Shown: positions 27,671-38,069, counted from the first letter of the stretch. The stretch: DNA of 64,000 nucleotides from G965237725 sp965237725 (GCA_965237725.1 OZ250151.1:2666001-2730000), one strand, 5' to 3'. Notes: a model not told the origin generated them from the sequence alone. Numbers and translations: made by a program.

Positions 27671-28687
27671 ATGCCTGACTCCAAACCGCTGTTGTCCGTT
27701 CAAAACCTGCGCAAGGAATTTGATATTTCCGGAGGATTGCTCGACCAGTTAACTATTAAACGCGGCCGGATAAAGCGCGAGACTACAACGGTAAAAGCGA
27801 TTAATGACATATCGTTAGATGCAAATAAAGGCGAGGCGCTTTGTCTGGTTGGGGAGAGTGGTTGTGGAAAAACCACAATGGGTCGGATGGTGATGGGTCT
27901 GCTCCAGCCCTCGGCTGGTTCTATTTTGTATGCCGGCCAGCAAATTGATAACTTAAATCGATCTGAGCTTTTGCCCTACCGCAAAAAAATGCAAATGATT
28001 TTTCAAAATCCATATGCCTCTTTAAACCCACGAAAAACAATTTCCTCTACTTTGGTCGAACCTGTTAGATTTCATTTTCCTGAATTACCTCACCACGAAA
28101 AACTCGAAAAAGTGAGCGAGGTTATGGATTCGGTCGGGGTAAACCCGAATTGGGGTTCACGCTTTCCCCATGAATTTTCTGGTGGACAACGCCAACGGAT
28201 TAGTATCGCCAGGGCATTAATGGTGGATCCAGAATTCATCGTCGCTGATGAACCCATTTCAGCATTGGACGTTTCTATTCAGGCCCAGGTTTTAAACCTG
28301 TTGATGGATGCGCAGCGCAGCAGAAATCTGACCTATTTGTTTATTACCCATGATTTGTCTGTAGTTGAACATTTTGGAACTAGAGTAGCAGTAATGTATC
28401 TAGGCAAAATCTGTGAAGTTGGAATTACCAATGAAATTTTTTCTTCACCACGCCATCCCTATACACGGGCATTGCTAAGCGCGATTCCCCGACTTGGTCG
28501 AGATAAATCCAAATTCATTAAGTTAAAAGGCGAAGTTCCGACCCCGATTAACCTTCCTTCGGGATGTGTGTTTCACGGCCGTTGTGCCCATGCCAATGAC
28601 CGATGCAAATACGAAGTTCCTCAACTGATCAAATCCTCTGAAGAAATTAAAGTAGCTTGCCATGGAATTGAAGAAGGTCGAATCTGA
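27671..28687 (+). CDS. dppF: Peptide ABC transporter ATPase, DppF type
   Basis: This is the second ATPase subunit. The true start is ATG 27671 (MPDSKPLLSV), just after the dppD stop; upstream in-frame codons lie within dppD. The 338-residue product has Walker A GESGCGKTT, the signature FSGGQRQR, Walker B IVADEPISALD, the H-loop THDLSV and the C-terminal GCVFHGRC...CKYEVP cysteines. It ends three bases before the convergent TauE/SafE-type gene. Confidence 0.95.
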   Translation: MPDSKPLLSVQNLRKEFDISGGLLDQLTIKRGRIKRETTTVKAINDISLDANKGEALCLVGESGCGKTTMGRMVMGLLQPSAGSILYAGQQIDNLNRSELLPYRKKMQMIFQNPYASLNPRKTISSTLVEPVRFHFPELPHHEKLEKVSEVMDSVGVNPNWGSRFPHEFSGGQRQRISIARALMVDPEFIVADEPISALDVSIQAQVLNLLMDAQRSRNLTYLFITHDLSVVEHFGTRVAVMYLGKICEVGITNEIFSSPRHPYTRALLSAIPRLGRDKSKFIKLKGEVPTPINLPSGCVFHGRCAHANDRCKYEVPQLIKSSEEIKVACHGIEEGRI

Positions 28688-28690
28688 TAA

Positions 28691-29401
28691 TTAGAACAAC
28701 AGTCCAATCGCGGATACCAACAGAATAAACTTTACACCGATCTCAAAATGTCTGGAAGACATGCGTGTTAGATAATATCTACCCATAAAAACCATTATAA
28801 ACGCGCCCATGACCAACCCAATGGAAGGGATAATCATCTCTGCGGTGAAGAGACCATTGTTAAAATAGGAAAAGCTCTTTATCACATTGACCAGGATCGC
28901 CGTTGCAGCCATCACCCCAACAAAGGATTCTTTTTCTATTTTTAATTCTTTAAACAAAATTACCTTGATCAGATTGCCGCTACCAAGCAACCCCGACAAG
29001 AATCCATACAATCCGGCACCCAATGTTAGGGTTACGTATCCAACTTTGAACCTGGGAAGAAATTTATAGGATGTTAATATGATGTAGGCGATTATCATCA
29101 AACCGAGCAACCTTCTGATAAGTCCTGTAGGTGCGACAGATAGCAACTCAGCACCAAGATAGGCAAAAGGCAAACAGCCTAAACCCACAATTCCCGCAAC
29201 CTTCCAATCAATTTGTCGAACGTAGATGCAGGTTTTTGTAAGGTTGGAAGCGGTGAACATAATTGTGGCCAACACAATCACTTGTTTAACAGGCAAGATA
29301 TAGGCACCAACTGCCAGCAAAACAAGGGCGGTGCCAAAACCGAATACAGCGGATATCAAAGAGGAACCAATGCCTAAGACGACAAAAATGATATACGCCA
29401 T
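28691..29401 (-). CDS. TauE/SafE-type (TSUP) membrane permease
   Basis: This integral membrane protein of 236 residues has about seven hydrophobic segments. The opening (LGIGSSLISAVFGFGTALVL) and the GLLGSGNLIKV segment match the duplicated glycine-rich pattern of the TSUP family, which moves organosulfur compounds, sulfite or similar anions. Substrate cannot be inferred. The gene converges on dppF, and its promoter must lie in 29402-29597 or further upstream. Confidence 0.75.
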   Translation of the reverse strand: MAYIIFVVLGIGSSLISAVFGFGTALVLLAVGAYILPVKQVIVLATIMFTASNLTKTCIYVRQIDWKVAGIVGLGCLPFAYLGAELLSVAPTGLIRRLLGLMIIAYIILTSYKFLPRFKVGYVTLTLGAGLYGFLSGLLGSGNLIKVILFKELKIEKESFVGVMAATAILVNVIKSFSYFNNGLFTAEMIIPSIGLVMGAFIMVFMGRYYLTRMSSRHFEIGVKFILLVSAIGLLF

Positions 29402-29597
29402 TAGGGTGTCATTTGTCGCTCATTGCATTTATTCGCACTAGTCTTATTTGCTCTAGTCTTATCTACTCTGGCGCTTTGCGCGCCGATTCGAGAACCCAGG
29501 TGAATTGTAACAAGTTCTGCCAACAACTAAATTAGCATCTTCTTAGGCAATAAAATTGCAATGGTGACGAATTGTATTAAAGCGAAAATTTTGAACG

Positions 29598-30815
29598 TTA
29601 TTGTTTTGAATCCATGCCCTGCTGAATCAAATAATCCATCAGTACCTTAGCAACAAATTTGTTTCCTAAGGGCGAGTAGTGCCCCATACCACTGTGGAAA
29701 AAATCACCCTCTACTTTTGAATCACGATATTCTTCGAAGGCATCCATCAAGTCTATGAAATTGTAGTTTTGCTGTTCAAGCCAACTAACTATAGGTTGAT
29801 AGTTTTTGTTGTTGTTTGCACCGTGATTACGAATGTCTGTGAACTGAGGGTATATCAATACCATTGGCACAGCGCCATTCTCAATTATTGTCTGGTAGAA
29901 ATTTTCGACGATGCCAAGTAACAGTTGATAGGCTTCGGATTGGGTATTGTAGCTTCCGTCTTTATCATAGATTTGATTAGTGAACATATCGTGTTTTACA
30001 ATTTTTAATACACGAACGATTCGTAAAAAATCTATTGGGTGGCTGCTATACCTCGAATGATAAAAAAAATCATTTTCTCCTAAACCTCTGGCTGTGTTCT
30101 CCCAGTCATTCAATAAATCGTTGTATTCCTCAAGTTTTTTGTATGGGTTTTCTAGAAGTTCCAACTGGCCTGCTGACAAAGTGAAGCGCGGTTTGGTTAA
30201 CGGTATTCCCGTTTGTTTTAGGTAATACGGTCTATAGACATTTACGATACGATTGATATTTTCGGTCATGAAACCAATCACCACAATATCCGGTGAAAGC
30301 GCTATGCCTTCGTTTAAATATCTTATATACGCCTGGTCGAGGCCATGACCTGATATTCCAAAGTTAATCACTTCGAATTTTGGATTCGACTGGGTTAGTT
30401 GCTCTTGCCAGGTTTCATTGTCCCGAACCTGCTGGCCCCAGGTAAATGAATCGCCAAATGTTGTGATTCGGATATTACCGTCTGGTGGGTTTAGCGGGTA
30501 TTCGCGGGGGCCGCGAACGCCGATTGAATTGGTTGTGTACGCCCCTTCTCCGGCGATTGCATTAGGTTTGTTAGTCCATCCCAAATCAGCACTGAATCCG
30601 GTTAGATCATACTTGTCTTTAATGAATGCTTTTAGAGCACGCTTGTGTCTGCCCTCCAAACCGCTTGGTATTCTTGGCTCATATCGAATGTTATAACCCG
30701 ACTCAAGCACCCATAGCCCTAACCACGCCGTCCCTTCCACTGCACCTATGGTTAGAATAAAGGTAATTGCCGCCAGCAATAACGAGCTTTTAGTTTTTGC
30801 GTTACTCAATCTCAA
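29598..30815 (-). CDS. Membrane-anchored SGNH/GDSL-type hydrolase
   Basis: This is probably a polysaccharide-modifying esterase or acyltransferase-like enzyme. The 405-residue product has an N-terminal hydrophobic anchor (about residues 11-35). The SGNH blocks are block I TFGDSFTWGQ (nucleophile Ser), block II NFGISGHGLDQ (Gly), a TENINR segment (possible Asn) and block V FHSGMGHYSPLGN (His). Its start overlaps the end of the wzt-like gene by 14 bases, so it belongs to the polysaccharide operon and is its last gene. Confidence 0.82.
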   Translation of the reverse strand: MRLSNAKTKSSLLLAAITFILTIGAVEGTAWLGLWVLESGYNIRYEPRIPSGLEGRHKRALKAFIKDKYDLTGFSADLGWTNKPNAIAGEGAYTTNSIGVRGPREYPLNPPDGNIRITTFGDSFTWGQQVRDNETWQEQLTQSNPKFEVINFGISGHGLDQAYIRYLNEGIALSPDIVVIGFMTENINRIVNVYRPYYLKQTGIPLTKPRFTLSAGQLELLENPYKKLEEYNDLLNDWENTARGLGENDFFYHSRYSSHPIDFLRIVRVLKIVKHDMFTNQIYDKDGSYNTQSEAYQLLLGIVENFYQTIIENGAVPMVLIYPQFTDIRNHGANNNKNYQPIVSWLEQQNYNFIDLMDAFEEYRDSKVEGDFFHSGMGHYSPLGNKFVAKVLMDYLIQQGMDSKQ

Positions 30816-32082
30816 TCTGAATTTGCGAGTCGAGATCGATAATGCCTACTCCCGCTTTTTCCGAAACGATCTGGAAAGACAAAAAGTCGTGTCTTCGGTC
30901 ATGGATTTCAATATCACCGCTACCCAATCCCACGCAACCCAATGACAACAAATAACTGCCGGCATTTAATTTTATCTGCTGTGTAAATTCAATATTAACC
31001 ATGTCTCCGGCGACATAATCTCCGGTTTTGATTCCTGAAAAATCTGTATTGGTCCCGGAAATTTCGGTGCCTTTAATATCTTTTATCGTAAAAGCAAATA
31101 CCGGCTGGGCTACGGGTGCATCAAATCTGACTCGCATTCGAATGATATAACTCGCCCCAGAATCCAAAATTTGAACCGGCTGATTCGATGCATCGAAAAT
31201 TCCGCCTTCAACTATGGTTGCTTTGTCATTTCCGTATCGTACCTCATAGGGGTTTTCTGAAAACAGATTTGGTTGCCCTCTGTCTTCGTTGTTATCGTCG
31301 CCCCCGATTTCCTCTTCACTCATGGTGGAAGCCTGATAATTAACTTCGAGTTTTCGGTATTGTGCCACAACCTGTCTTGGGCTGCCCTGGGCAACAATTT
31401 TAGCTTCACTCAAAAGATATGCCTGGTCGCAATAGCGCGTCACCATATTGAGGTCGTGGGTGACAAAAATAACCGTAACCCCTTGTTCTCGAAACTGGTG
31501 GAAGCGATCAAAACACTTGGCTTGAAAATGAATGTCGCCAACGGCCAGGGCTTCATCCACTATAAGAATTTCCGGATCAACATGGATTGCAATGGCAAAG
31601 GCCAGTCGTACATACATGCCACTCGAATAAACTCGGACCGGCTGATCGATATAATCACCGATATCAGCAAAAGCGAGAATGTCATCCAGGCGCTGATCGA
31701 TTTGCTCATCACTTAAACCGAGAATTGCGCCATTGATATAAAGGTTGTCCCTGCCGGAAAACTCGGGATTGAATCCAGCACCCAGTTCCAGCAAGGCAGC
31801 AATCTTGCCATTCACCGACACCTCACCACGGGTGGGGGTGACAATGCCACAAATGGTCTGCAGCAAGGTTGACTTGCCGCTGCCGTTGCGACCGATGATT
31901 CCGGTGGTGCTGCCCTTTAGAATTTCAAGATTGATGTCGTCCAGAGCATTGAATTCCCGATGCCGCTTTTTACCAAAGGGCTGAAAGGCTTCTTTCAACC
32001 GATCGCGGGGAGATGCATATAACTTATATGCTTTACTGAGCCCCGTTACCTTTACCGCCGTTTTCACAGACTCCATGATCAA
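30802..32082 (-). CDS. wzt: Polysaccharide ABC exporter ATPase with C-terminal sugar-binding domain (Wzt-like)
   Basis: This is the ATPase of an O-antigen or teichoic-type exporter. The 426-residue product has Walker A GRNGSGKST near residue 62, a YSSGMYVRLAFA signature, Walker B ILIVDEALAVGD and an H-loop FVTHD. A C-terminal extension of about 170 residues looks like the Wzt_C beta-sandwich (VRFDAPVAQPVFAFTIKD), which in Escherichia coli O8/O9 reads the polymer's terminal modification. It overlaps the permease gene by four bases. Confidence 0.95.
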   Translation of the reverse strand: MIMESVKTAVKVTGLSKAYKLYASPRDRLKEAFQPFGKKRHREFNALDDINLEILKGSTTGIIGRNGSGKSTLLQTICGIVTPTRGEVSVNGKIAALLELGAGFNPEFSGRDNLYINGAILGLSDEQIDQRLDDILAFADIGDYIDQPVRVYSSGMYVRLAFAIAIHVDPEILIVDEALAVGDIHFQAKCFDRFHQFREQGVTVIFVTHDLNMVTRYCDQAYLLSEAKIVAQGSPRQVVAQYRKLEVNYQASTMSEEEIGGDDNNEDRGQPNLFSENPYEVRYGNDKATIVEGGIFDASNQPVQILDSGASYIIRMRVRFDAPVAQPVFAFTIKDIKGTEISGTNTDFSGIKTGDYVAGDMVNIEFTQQIKLNAGSYLLSLGCVGLGSGDIEIHDRRHDFLSFQIVSEKAGVGIIDLDSQIQIEIE

Positions 32083-32867
32083 AGCAAATCCGCGAACTGG
32101 GGCCGTAGCCGCTTGAAAACAAAAACACCCAGCACCAATAGTGTGCCGGCGATGACCCAGAACAGGATGGTGTCCTCAACTCTGGCGGAGACTGGAGTAG
32201 CATATAAAAACGAATCCCGATAGCCCTGAACAATATAATGTACTGGATTTGCGGCGAACAGACTTCGGTAGGGTTCGGGTAAAATTTTTATGTCCCACAG
32301 TATGGGCGTAGCCCACATGCCGACCTGAAGCAAAACACCAACCAGTCTTGCGGTATCACGGGTAAAGACATTCAGCGCCGCAACCGCCCAGCCAATGCCC
32401 AGGGCCAGCACGATCATGCAGAAAAAATAATAAAGCCCCTGAAAATAAAACCAGGTTATGGGTATGTCATTCAACAGAATCAGCACAAACAGAATGCCCA
32501 GAAAGATGAGATGGTTTGACAGGGCGGTGATGACTTTGACGATGGGTAATGCCTGGACCGGAAAAACCACTTTTTTGACCAGGTGGGTGTTGCTGGTGAT
32601 ACTGTGTACACAACCCGATACAATTTCTGAAAAAACAAACCACGCCGCCATCCCGGCAGTTAACCAGACGGCAAAGGGCACGCCACTTGCGGGCTGTACC
32701 CGGAAGCCAACGCTGAATACCACCCAGAATACCGTAATTAGAACCAGCGGCGAAATTATCTGCCACACAATACCGAGGGATGAGCCGATATATTGCTGGC
32801 GTATTTCCCGCAGTGCCAGGTTTTTTAGCAAGGGTAAATTCTGGAATATGTTTGTGAAGAAATTCAC
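32079..32867 (-). CDS. wzm: Polysaccharide ABC exporter permease (Wzm-like)
   Basis: This inner-membrane subunit partners the Wzt-like ATPase and moves completed polysaccharide to the periplasm. The 262-residue product has about six transmembrane helices, the ABC-2 pattern LALREIRQQYIGSSLGIVWQ near the N-terminus and the YRSLFAANPVHYIVQGYRDS motif near residue 200. Both are typical of O-antigen exporters. Confidence 0.95.
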   Translation of the reverse strand: MNFFTNIFQNLPLLKNLALREIRQQYIGSSLGIVWQIISPLVLITVFWVVFSVGFRVQPASGVPFAVWLTAGMAAWFVFSEIVSGCVHSITSNTHLVKKVVFPVQALPIVKVITALSNHLIFLGILFVLILLNDIPITWFYFQGLYYFFCMIVLALGIGWAVAALNVFTRDTARLVGVLLQVGMWATPILWDIKILPEPYRSLFAANPVHYIVQGYRDSFLYATPVSARVEDTILFWVIAGTLLVLGVFVFKRLRPQFADLL

Positions 32868-32880
32868 TTTTTAATTTTAA

Positions 32881-34803
32881 TTAACTTGCTGCGAAAGAAA
32901 GTTTTTCGACATCATAGATGCCAACAAAAACAAACGAATAAACACTCAGTAAGAACATACAAACGGTCAAAGTAATAACGGCCTTTTCATATATATAGGG
33001 GTGTATATGATAGTACAGTACGCCGAGCATCGGCAGTATCGGCAACAGGTATCGACCCTGGGGCTGAAAAGACACCGTCCATGAGCGCCATAACAACAAG
33101 CCAATCAGCATCATCGAACAAATCACCACCATGGAAAATAACAGCTGGGCGCTGGGTGGGCCTTTAACCAGCACACCTAGCAGCATCAGCGCCATCAATA
33201 AATAGCCACAGCGCCGGATGAGATCATAGTAGGTTGCATCAGCAAAATATTCGGTGAAACCATAGGCACCAAAAGCCGTATAAAATGTTTTTTCGCCCCA
33301 TTGCTCTTTATTGATTATTCGGTCCAGTGAAAAACTGCGATCTTTGAGGTGAAGATAAATATGCTGCTCATTCAAAGGTGTGCTTGGCTTGTATAGGTAT
33401 TGGGCATTCGCTTCGATTATTTCCAAATGCTTCGCCTTGGGATCCGGTCCGTTGGCGGCATAATCAAGACCAGCGCGGAGCCCATAAATTGACAAACCAA
33501 TAATGGAAACCAACGCAATCCTTTTCCACAGTAACTTTTGATCGGGAAATTCGCCGAGACAAATTCGCCAAACCAGATACATCCCCAAAAATAAAATAAA
33601 GAAATAGAAATTGGGTTTGGCCAGCAGCATTAATCCCACCAGCGAACCAATCAGGATAATTTTAGCAACCAGATTGTGGGGGTGGGGCGTGCTCAACAAT
33701 CCGTTTAATATGCTGTCTTTATGGGCCGCCTGGTAACCCAACAGGATTGCAACGAAAACCGCAAAACCTTCGGAATTGGTGTAACTGAATAAATACCATG
33801 CCTGGGCAGAGATTAGCAGGGGCAATGCAAATATACGGAAACGCTTATTCCCCATGGAAATTATGGTCAGTATGGCCAGCAGGAATAACCCAAAAATCCG
33901 CGCCTCGGTCAATTCTGGTAATTGAAAGGGGCCCAAAATATTGGTGAAATAGCCCGCCAGAATGTAATAAATCTCATAATTTGCCAACCTGGAATAACCA
34001 TAAACACTGAAGGTGTTGGCCGCCGCCGGTGAATCGATGGGCGGCGGGAACAAATGGTCGCCGTAATACGATACAGCGCTCAAATGCACCGATTCGTCGG
34101 GATGCACGCTGAATCCGGTTATCGCCGCCATGATTGCCGCCAGCACCAGTATGATGGTTAAAAAACAGGGGACAAATAAGTAATCCTTAAACAAGAATCC
34201 CAACGCCCGGCTTAACCACAAAAAGGTGATGAAGATGATGATTACGTTTATGACGTGAACCAATGGCAAAAACTGACTGCGAACCGGATCGATGGCTAAT
34301 TCAAGCTGGCTGTCCCGACCCGTGGTCTGCAAAATTAAGGCGTTATCGGTAATTTTTAAGGGCTCGATTTGCTGAATCACTTTCAGCTCAGCCAGTTGTT
34401 GTTCCGGGTTGAGGCTTATTTTTTCATAGCCCAATTGGGAGATTTGAATATTTTTAAATTTGGCAACGCCTGGATATTCAATAGGATCGATTCTCAAGCG
34501 AGCCAGGTCATCAAAATTGGAAAGGAACATCTGGTATTTTTGGTGATGATTGCTTATCAACACCTGGCGCATGTTGCTTTCAGAATAACCCTGGCCATGG
34601 TCTGCCCAGTAGATCTTGAAATAATTCAGATTTGGCGTGTCAATTTCTATTTCAAATTCAACCAGCGCGCGAAATGCAAAAAAATTTAAATATCCCAGGC
34701 ATAGCAATATCCCAAGGGCAGTGACAAAGGGATTTTCGCCCACTATTACGCCAATGGATTTTCCCAGATTTGAAACCAGCGTTCCCACTGAATAGCCTGT
34801 CAT
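32881..34803 (-). CDS. Large membrane protein, DUF2142/GT-C glycosyltransferase-like
   Basis: This 640-residue protein has around a dozen transmembrane helices. An N-terminal anchor and a periplasmic-looking segment (about residues 50-180) come first. The HPDESVHLSAVSYYGDH segment in the first predicted loop of the helical region (near residue 255) resembles the acidic loop of GT-C enzymes and DUF2142 proteins. It probably transfers a lipid-linked sugar during polysaccharide synthesis. Position between the exporter and the HAD gene supports that role. The family assignment is by eye. Confidence 0.7.
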   Translation of the reverse strand: MTGYSVGTLVSNLGKSIGVIVGENPFVTALGILLCLGYLNFFAFRALVEFEIEIDTPNLNYFKIYWADHGQGYSESNMRQVLISNHHQKYQMFLSNFDDLARLRIDPIEYPGVAKFKNIQISQLGYEKISLNPEQQLAELKVIQQIEPLKITDNALILQTTGRDSQLELAIDPVRSQFLPLVHVINVIIIFITFLWLSRALGFLFKDYLFVPCFLTIILVLAAIMAAITGFSVHPDESVHLSAVSYYGDHLFPPPIDSPAAANTFSVYGYSRLANYEIYYILAGYFTNILGPFQLPELTEARIFGLFLLAILTIISMGNKRFRIFALPLLISAQAWYLFSYTNSEGFAVFVAILLGYQAAHKDSILNGLLSTPHPHNLVAKIILIGSLVGLMLLAKPNFYFFILFLGMYLVWRICLGEFPDQKLLWKRIALVSIIGLSIYGLRAGLDYAANGPDPKAKHLEIIEANAQYLYKPSTPLNEQHIYLHLKDRSFSLDRIINKEQWGEKTFYTAFGAYGFTEYFADATYYDLIRRCGYLLMALMLLGVLVKGPPSAQLLFSMVVICSMMLIGLLLWRSWTVSFQPQGRYLLPILPMLGVLYYHIHPYIYEKAVITLTVCMFLLSVYSFVFVGIYDVEKLSFAAS

Positions 34804-34807
34804 TCGC

Positions 34808-35077
34808 CTATTTATTTACCCTGAAAAAATTGAACCCCTTTTTTATTATTTGTTTCAGGCTGTGCTGATTTTTGAGCCTTATTCTAAGCCAGTATATTGG
34901 CTTGCCAATTTTATGGATCAACCAAAGCCTGGCGAGATTGATTAACCCCGGACCGGTATCAAAATTACCCATGATCCGGGTCTTCATTCGAAACCAGTGC
35001 CAAAACTGCCGCGACAACGGGTTGCCCGCGATTTCGTAATTTTCACTGAACACCAATTTTTGTTTTTTCATGGTCAA
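34808..35077 (-). CDS. Small basic protein of unknown function in the polysaccharide operon
   Basis: I do not recognise this 89-residue, strongly basic protein. It fits exactly between its neighbours (2 bases after the HAD gene and 4 bases before the membrane protein), which argues for a real gene. It has no clear signal peptide. A moderately hydrophobic stretch (LINLARLWLIHKIGKPIYWL) could be a membrane-associated amphipathic helix. It might be a remnant of a larger glycosyltransferase. Confidence 0.55.
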   Translation of the reverse strand: MTMKKQKLVFSENYEIAGNPLSRQFWHWFRMKTRIMGNFDTGPGLINLARLWLIHKIGKPIYWLRIRLKNQHSLKQIIKKGFNFFRVNK

Positions 35078-35079
35078 GA

Positions 35080-37140
35080 CTATTTTGTTAACATTTCTTT
35101 TAAGTGCCGTTTATAGATTCGACCAGAGAATAAAATTCCGAGATAGTATCGCCAGCCCTGCACTTCCCAGGGATTGTGTAGCAGCTTGGGTCGTTTAAAA
35201 AATTTCGGTTTATTGACGCCATGAAAATCGTCCAGGTGATGTTTGTAGCGCAATGATTTTATTTCCCGTGACTTTGCGAACGCCAATTTGCTCACCAGCA
35301 GATAATTAACCCAGGGCCGCATACCTTCGGTATTGTTGGCGATAATTGTCGACGCCGCGCCAAATCGATCTGCCGCATCCAGTATGCCCTGCTGAAGATC
35401 CGAGTAATGGGCATCTTGCTCGATTTCAGATTTGCCAAGGGTGTCTTTCATTTCCCTGAAAATTGGTTCGGCACTGCTGTTGTCATTAATCCTATAACCA
35501 ATAGTGGTTGGGTGGGGTGCCCGACAGGCTTCTTCAAAAAGATCCCGGGCATACATGATTGAACTACTGGCAAAGTCGAATCGCTCGCGGTCGAATATCA
35601 AACCACGAATATGATTTTTTAGACTGGTATTGAATGGAATACCCCGGGTCGCGCCGAAGAGCAGTCCATGGCAATTCGGGCTGTCAGTACGATGCTTAAC
35701 CGCATCAAAGAAAAATCGCTGAATGGTTCCCAGCCAGCCAATATCCACCAAAGCGACATCGCTGTGATCGAAAAACTCCACGCCCTCGAGATATTTTAGG
35801 AGCGCATCACTTTTAGGTTTAACCTGGGATTTTACTGCATCCTGAAAGTCCTGATCTTTTAGCAATTCCTCCAGATGCCAACTGTGTTCAGGATCAAATC
35901 CACTGTGTAACGGACTTAAAGTGGTATCCCGGTCGAGATCATGGCGTTTTAGATGGGGCTCGAGTCGATCCATATCGAGGTCAAAAATTCGACATATATC
36001 CTGAAAGTTTTTATTTCCCGGCGGCAGGAACACTATGCTGGCGTTGTTCGGGGTAAGTCCCTGTTCAACGCAACTGGCGCCCGCCAGGGAAAGTCGGCTG
36101 ACATAAAGATATTCTATTTGCGGAAGCCCATCATCGGGAAACAGAAAGGGCGTGATTTTTTCCCATACCTGTTTAAACATCCATCCTTCCCGGGACATAA
36201 AGAATATTTTGCTAATGCTGTTTACGCGGCAATGCTCGGCAACCGCCTGGACAAATACGCAGATCAATGGCCCGAGAAAATTATACCCTTCCACGTACAT
36301 CGATGAACGACTGATGTTTTCAGCTTCCAGCGGCATCATCAATTGCTGAATCGCCCGGCCCCGCCAGAAGGCCCTGGATCGATTACAAAAATAATACCGC
36401 GCCGCGATGGCACGTCGTCGAAACTCTTCTGGGTCCTGAAGAACCAGTGCATGAAGACCAAAATGCTCCGCGCGCAGTCCATCGGAAATGGGGTTGTCTC
36501 CAACGTGCAGCCATTTTGCTGGATCTAAATTGTACTTTTCATGAACTAGCTCGTAACCCTTTCCCGAAGCTTTTGCCAGAAAGCTGTCGGCAGAAGATAT
36601 AACCTGCTCAACCTTATGGCGCAACCCTGCGTGCTCCAGCAAAACCCCGAGGTGTTCCCCAGGCAGATAAATATCTGAAATTACAAAAATCCGTTTTCCC
36701 TGTTCGGCAATCTGATCTAACCAGGCAACGATTTCCTTGCGTGGCACCAGCATGGCATTTTCCATTTTCAATTCGTAGCGGGTAATCTTTTCCAGCACTT
36801 CCGGCCCGCCGTGCTCGCCGAGAATTTTGTCCAAAGTCGCAGCCATAAATGTGGGATAGTGGGCTTCGAAATCTTCAAAAGTTTCCCCGGCCTGATCGCG
36901 TTGGGCCTGTTCTATTTCGTCCCGATGTTCCTGCACCTGCTGCCAGGTGATGTCGATGTCATGACTCGCGGCAATGCTGCTGATGTAGCGCGCCACCGGA
37001 ACCTTGACCAGGTCAGGGTCATGGACCCGGCGCACAAGCAGGGTATCAAACATGTCAAAACTGACAACATCTACATCGCTCAGCAGCTGGTTGCCCGCGG
37101 CAATGAGTTTTTCTGAGTTGTAATAGATCTTGTGGGTCAT
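35080..37140 (-). CDS. HAD-superfamily protein with large C-terminal domain, polysaccharide cluster
   Basis: The N-terminal ~240 residues form a HAD-type domain: motif I VSFDMFDTLLVRR (nucleophile Asp), the SDIYLPGEHLG segment and the HVGDNPISDGLRA motif with the metal-binding aspartates. The remaining ~440 residues have no motif I recognise. HAD proteins with this opening are frequent in surface-glycan clusters and may be phosphatases acting on sugar phosphates. The protein is soluble, with no signal peptide. It lies 19 bases after a glycosyltransferase gene. Confidence 0.8.
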   Translation of the reverse strand: MTHKIYYNSEKLIAAGNQLLSDVDVVSFDMFDTLLVRRVHDPDLVKVPVARYISSIAASHDIDITWQQVQEHRDEIEQAQRDQAGETFEDFEAHYPTFMAATLDKILGEHGGPEVLEKITRYELKMENAMLVPRKEIVAWLDQIAEQGKRIFVISDIYLPGEHLGVLLEHAGLRHKVEQVISSADSFLAKASGKGYELVHEKYNLDPAKWLHVGDNPISDGLRAEHFGLHALVLQDPEEFRRRAIAARYYFCNRSRAFWRGRAIQQLMMPLEAENISRSSMYVEGYNFLGPLICVFVQAVAEHCRVNSISKIFFMSREGWMFKQVWEKITPFLFPDDGLPQIEYLYVSRLSLAGASCVEQGLTPNNASIVFLPPGNKNFQDICRIFDLDMDRLEPHLKRHDLDRDTTLSPLHSGFDPEHSWHLEELLKDQDFQDAVKSQVKPKSDALLKYLEGVEFFDHSDVALVDIGWLGTIQRFFFDAVKHRTDSPNCHGLLFGATRGIPFNTSLKNHIRGLIFDRERFDFASSSIMYARDLFEEACRAPHPTTIGYRINDNSSAEPIFREMKDTLGKSEIEQDAHYSDLQQGILDAADRFGAASTIIANNTEGMRPWVNYLLVSKLAFAKSREIKSLRYKHHLDDFHGVNKPKFFKRPKLLHNPWEVQGWRYYLGILFSGRIYKRHLKEMLTK

Positions 37141-37159
37141 GCTTGGCCGTACCTGTTAA

Positions 37160-38068
37160 TCATCGGCAACAGATCAGTCTGCACAATTTATTCTGGATAC
37201 GCCTGATCAATGAAGGCTGACGCGGCGTGGCAGCGCCTTTAGACAGCTCGGTTTTGACCTCGTGTATTTCGTTTTCAAGTTTACGCAGACGTCGCGCGCC
37301 GGTCTTAGCATAATCCTGGTACTGCTCTGGCATCTTTGCCTGCATGTATTTTTCGATTATTTCGAGATCTTGTTCACGTCCGGTTATCGCCGCTTCGGAA
37401 AGTGTGTTGCCATCGTGAATGCGGTAATACAGCAATTTTTGGTCTGCCAGGTAGTGCACGCCAATGGGGTATTCGAGCATCACCCGAAATATATAGTCGT
37501 AGTCATGCAGGTATCTAATGGGCGCAAAATTACCCACTTTGCGTACCGCCTCAGTGGTTAAAAACAGGTTTGATGTAGTAACCATGAAATTGCCATGCAA
37601 AAATCCGGCATAAATATCCCCAAGCCGGGAATAAGCCTCGCGGTTGGTTTGATGCCAGATATTCCAGCCGAACCCCGGGTCGGTGAACTCCACACCGTCA
37701 TCGGATATGGGAATGACATCGCTAAACACACAGGCCGGGTTATGGGCGGTTACAAATTTCAAGAGTTTTTCGAATCGATCAGGGGTATAAATGTCATCGG
37801 AATTGAGTATGGAAATGTATTTTCCTTTTGCCATGCCCATGCCGCGGTTGATGGTGTTAAATGCATCCTGGTTTTCCTGCCAGGTATAAGAGATTCGCGA
37901 ATCGTCATAGCTTTTTATGACCCCCGCGGTATTATCCGTCGAGCCATCATCCACAATGATAAGTTCGAAATCATCCATGCTCTGATCAAGCACAGATTCA
38001 ATTGCTGCACCAATGAATCGCTCATGGTTATATGCCGGGATTACAACGGATATGAGTGGCGTGGCCAA
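37160..38068 (-). CDS. Family 2 glycosyltransferase
   Basis: This cytoplasmic GT-A glycosyltransferase (302 residues) opens with SVVIPAYNHERFIGAAIESV, then LIIVDDGSTDNT and the donor-binding NSDD near residue 95. A basic C-terminal tail (PSLIRRIQNKLCRLICCR) may tether it to the membrane. It is the second gene of the operon, one base after the methyltransferase gene. It probably adds one sugar of the repeat unit. Confidence 0.93.
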   Translation of the reverse strand: MATPLISVVIPAYNHERFIGAAIESVLDQSMDDFELIIVDDGSTDNTAGVIKSYDDSRISYTWQENQDAFNTINRGMGMAKGKYISILNSDDIYTPDRFEKLLKFVTAHNPACVFSDVIPISDDGVEFTDPGFGWNIWHQTNREAYSRLGDIYAGFLHGNFMVTTSNLFLTTEAVRKVGNFAPIRYLHDYDYIFRVMLEYPIGVHYLADQKLLYYRIHDGNTLSEAAITGREQDLEIIEKYMQAKMPEQYQDYAKTGARRLRKLENEIHEVKTELSKGAATPRQPSLIRRIQNKLCRLICCR

Positions 38069-38069
38069 T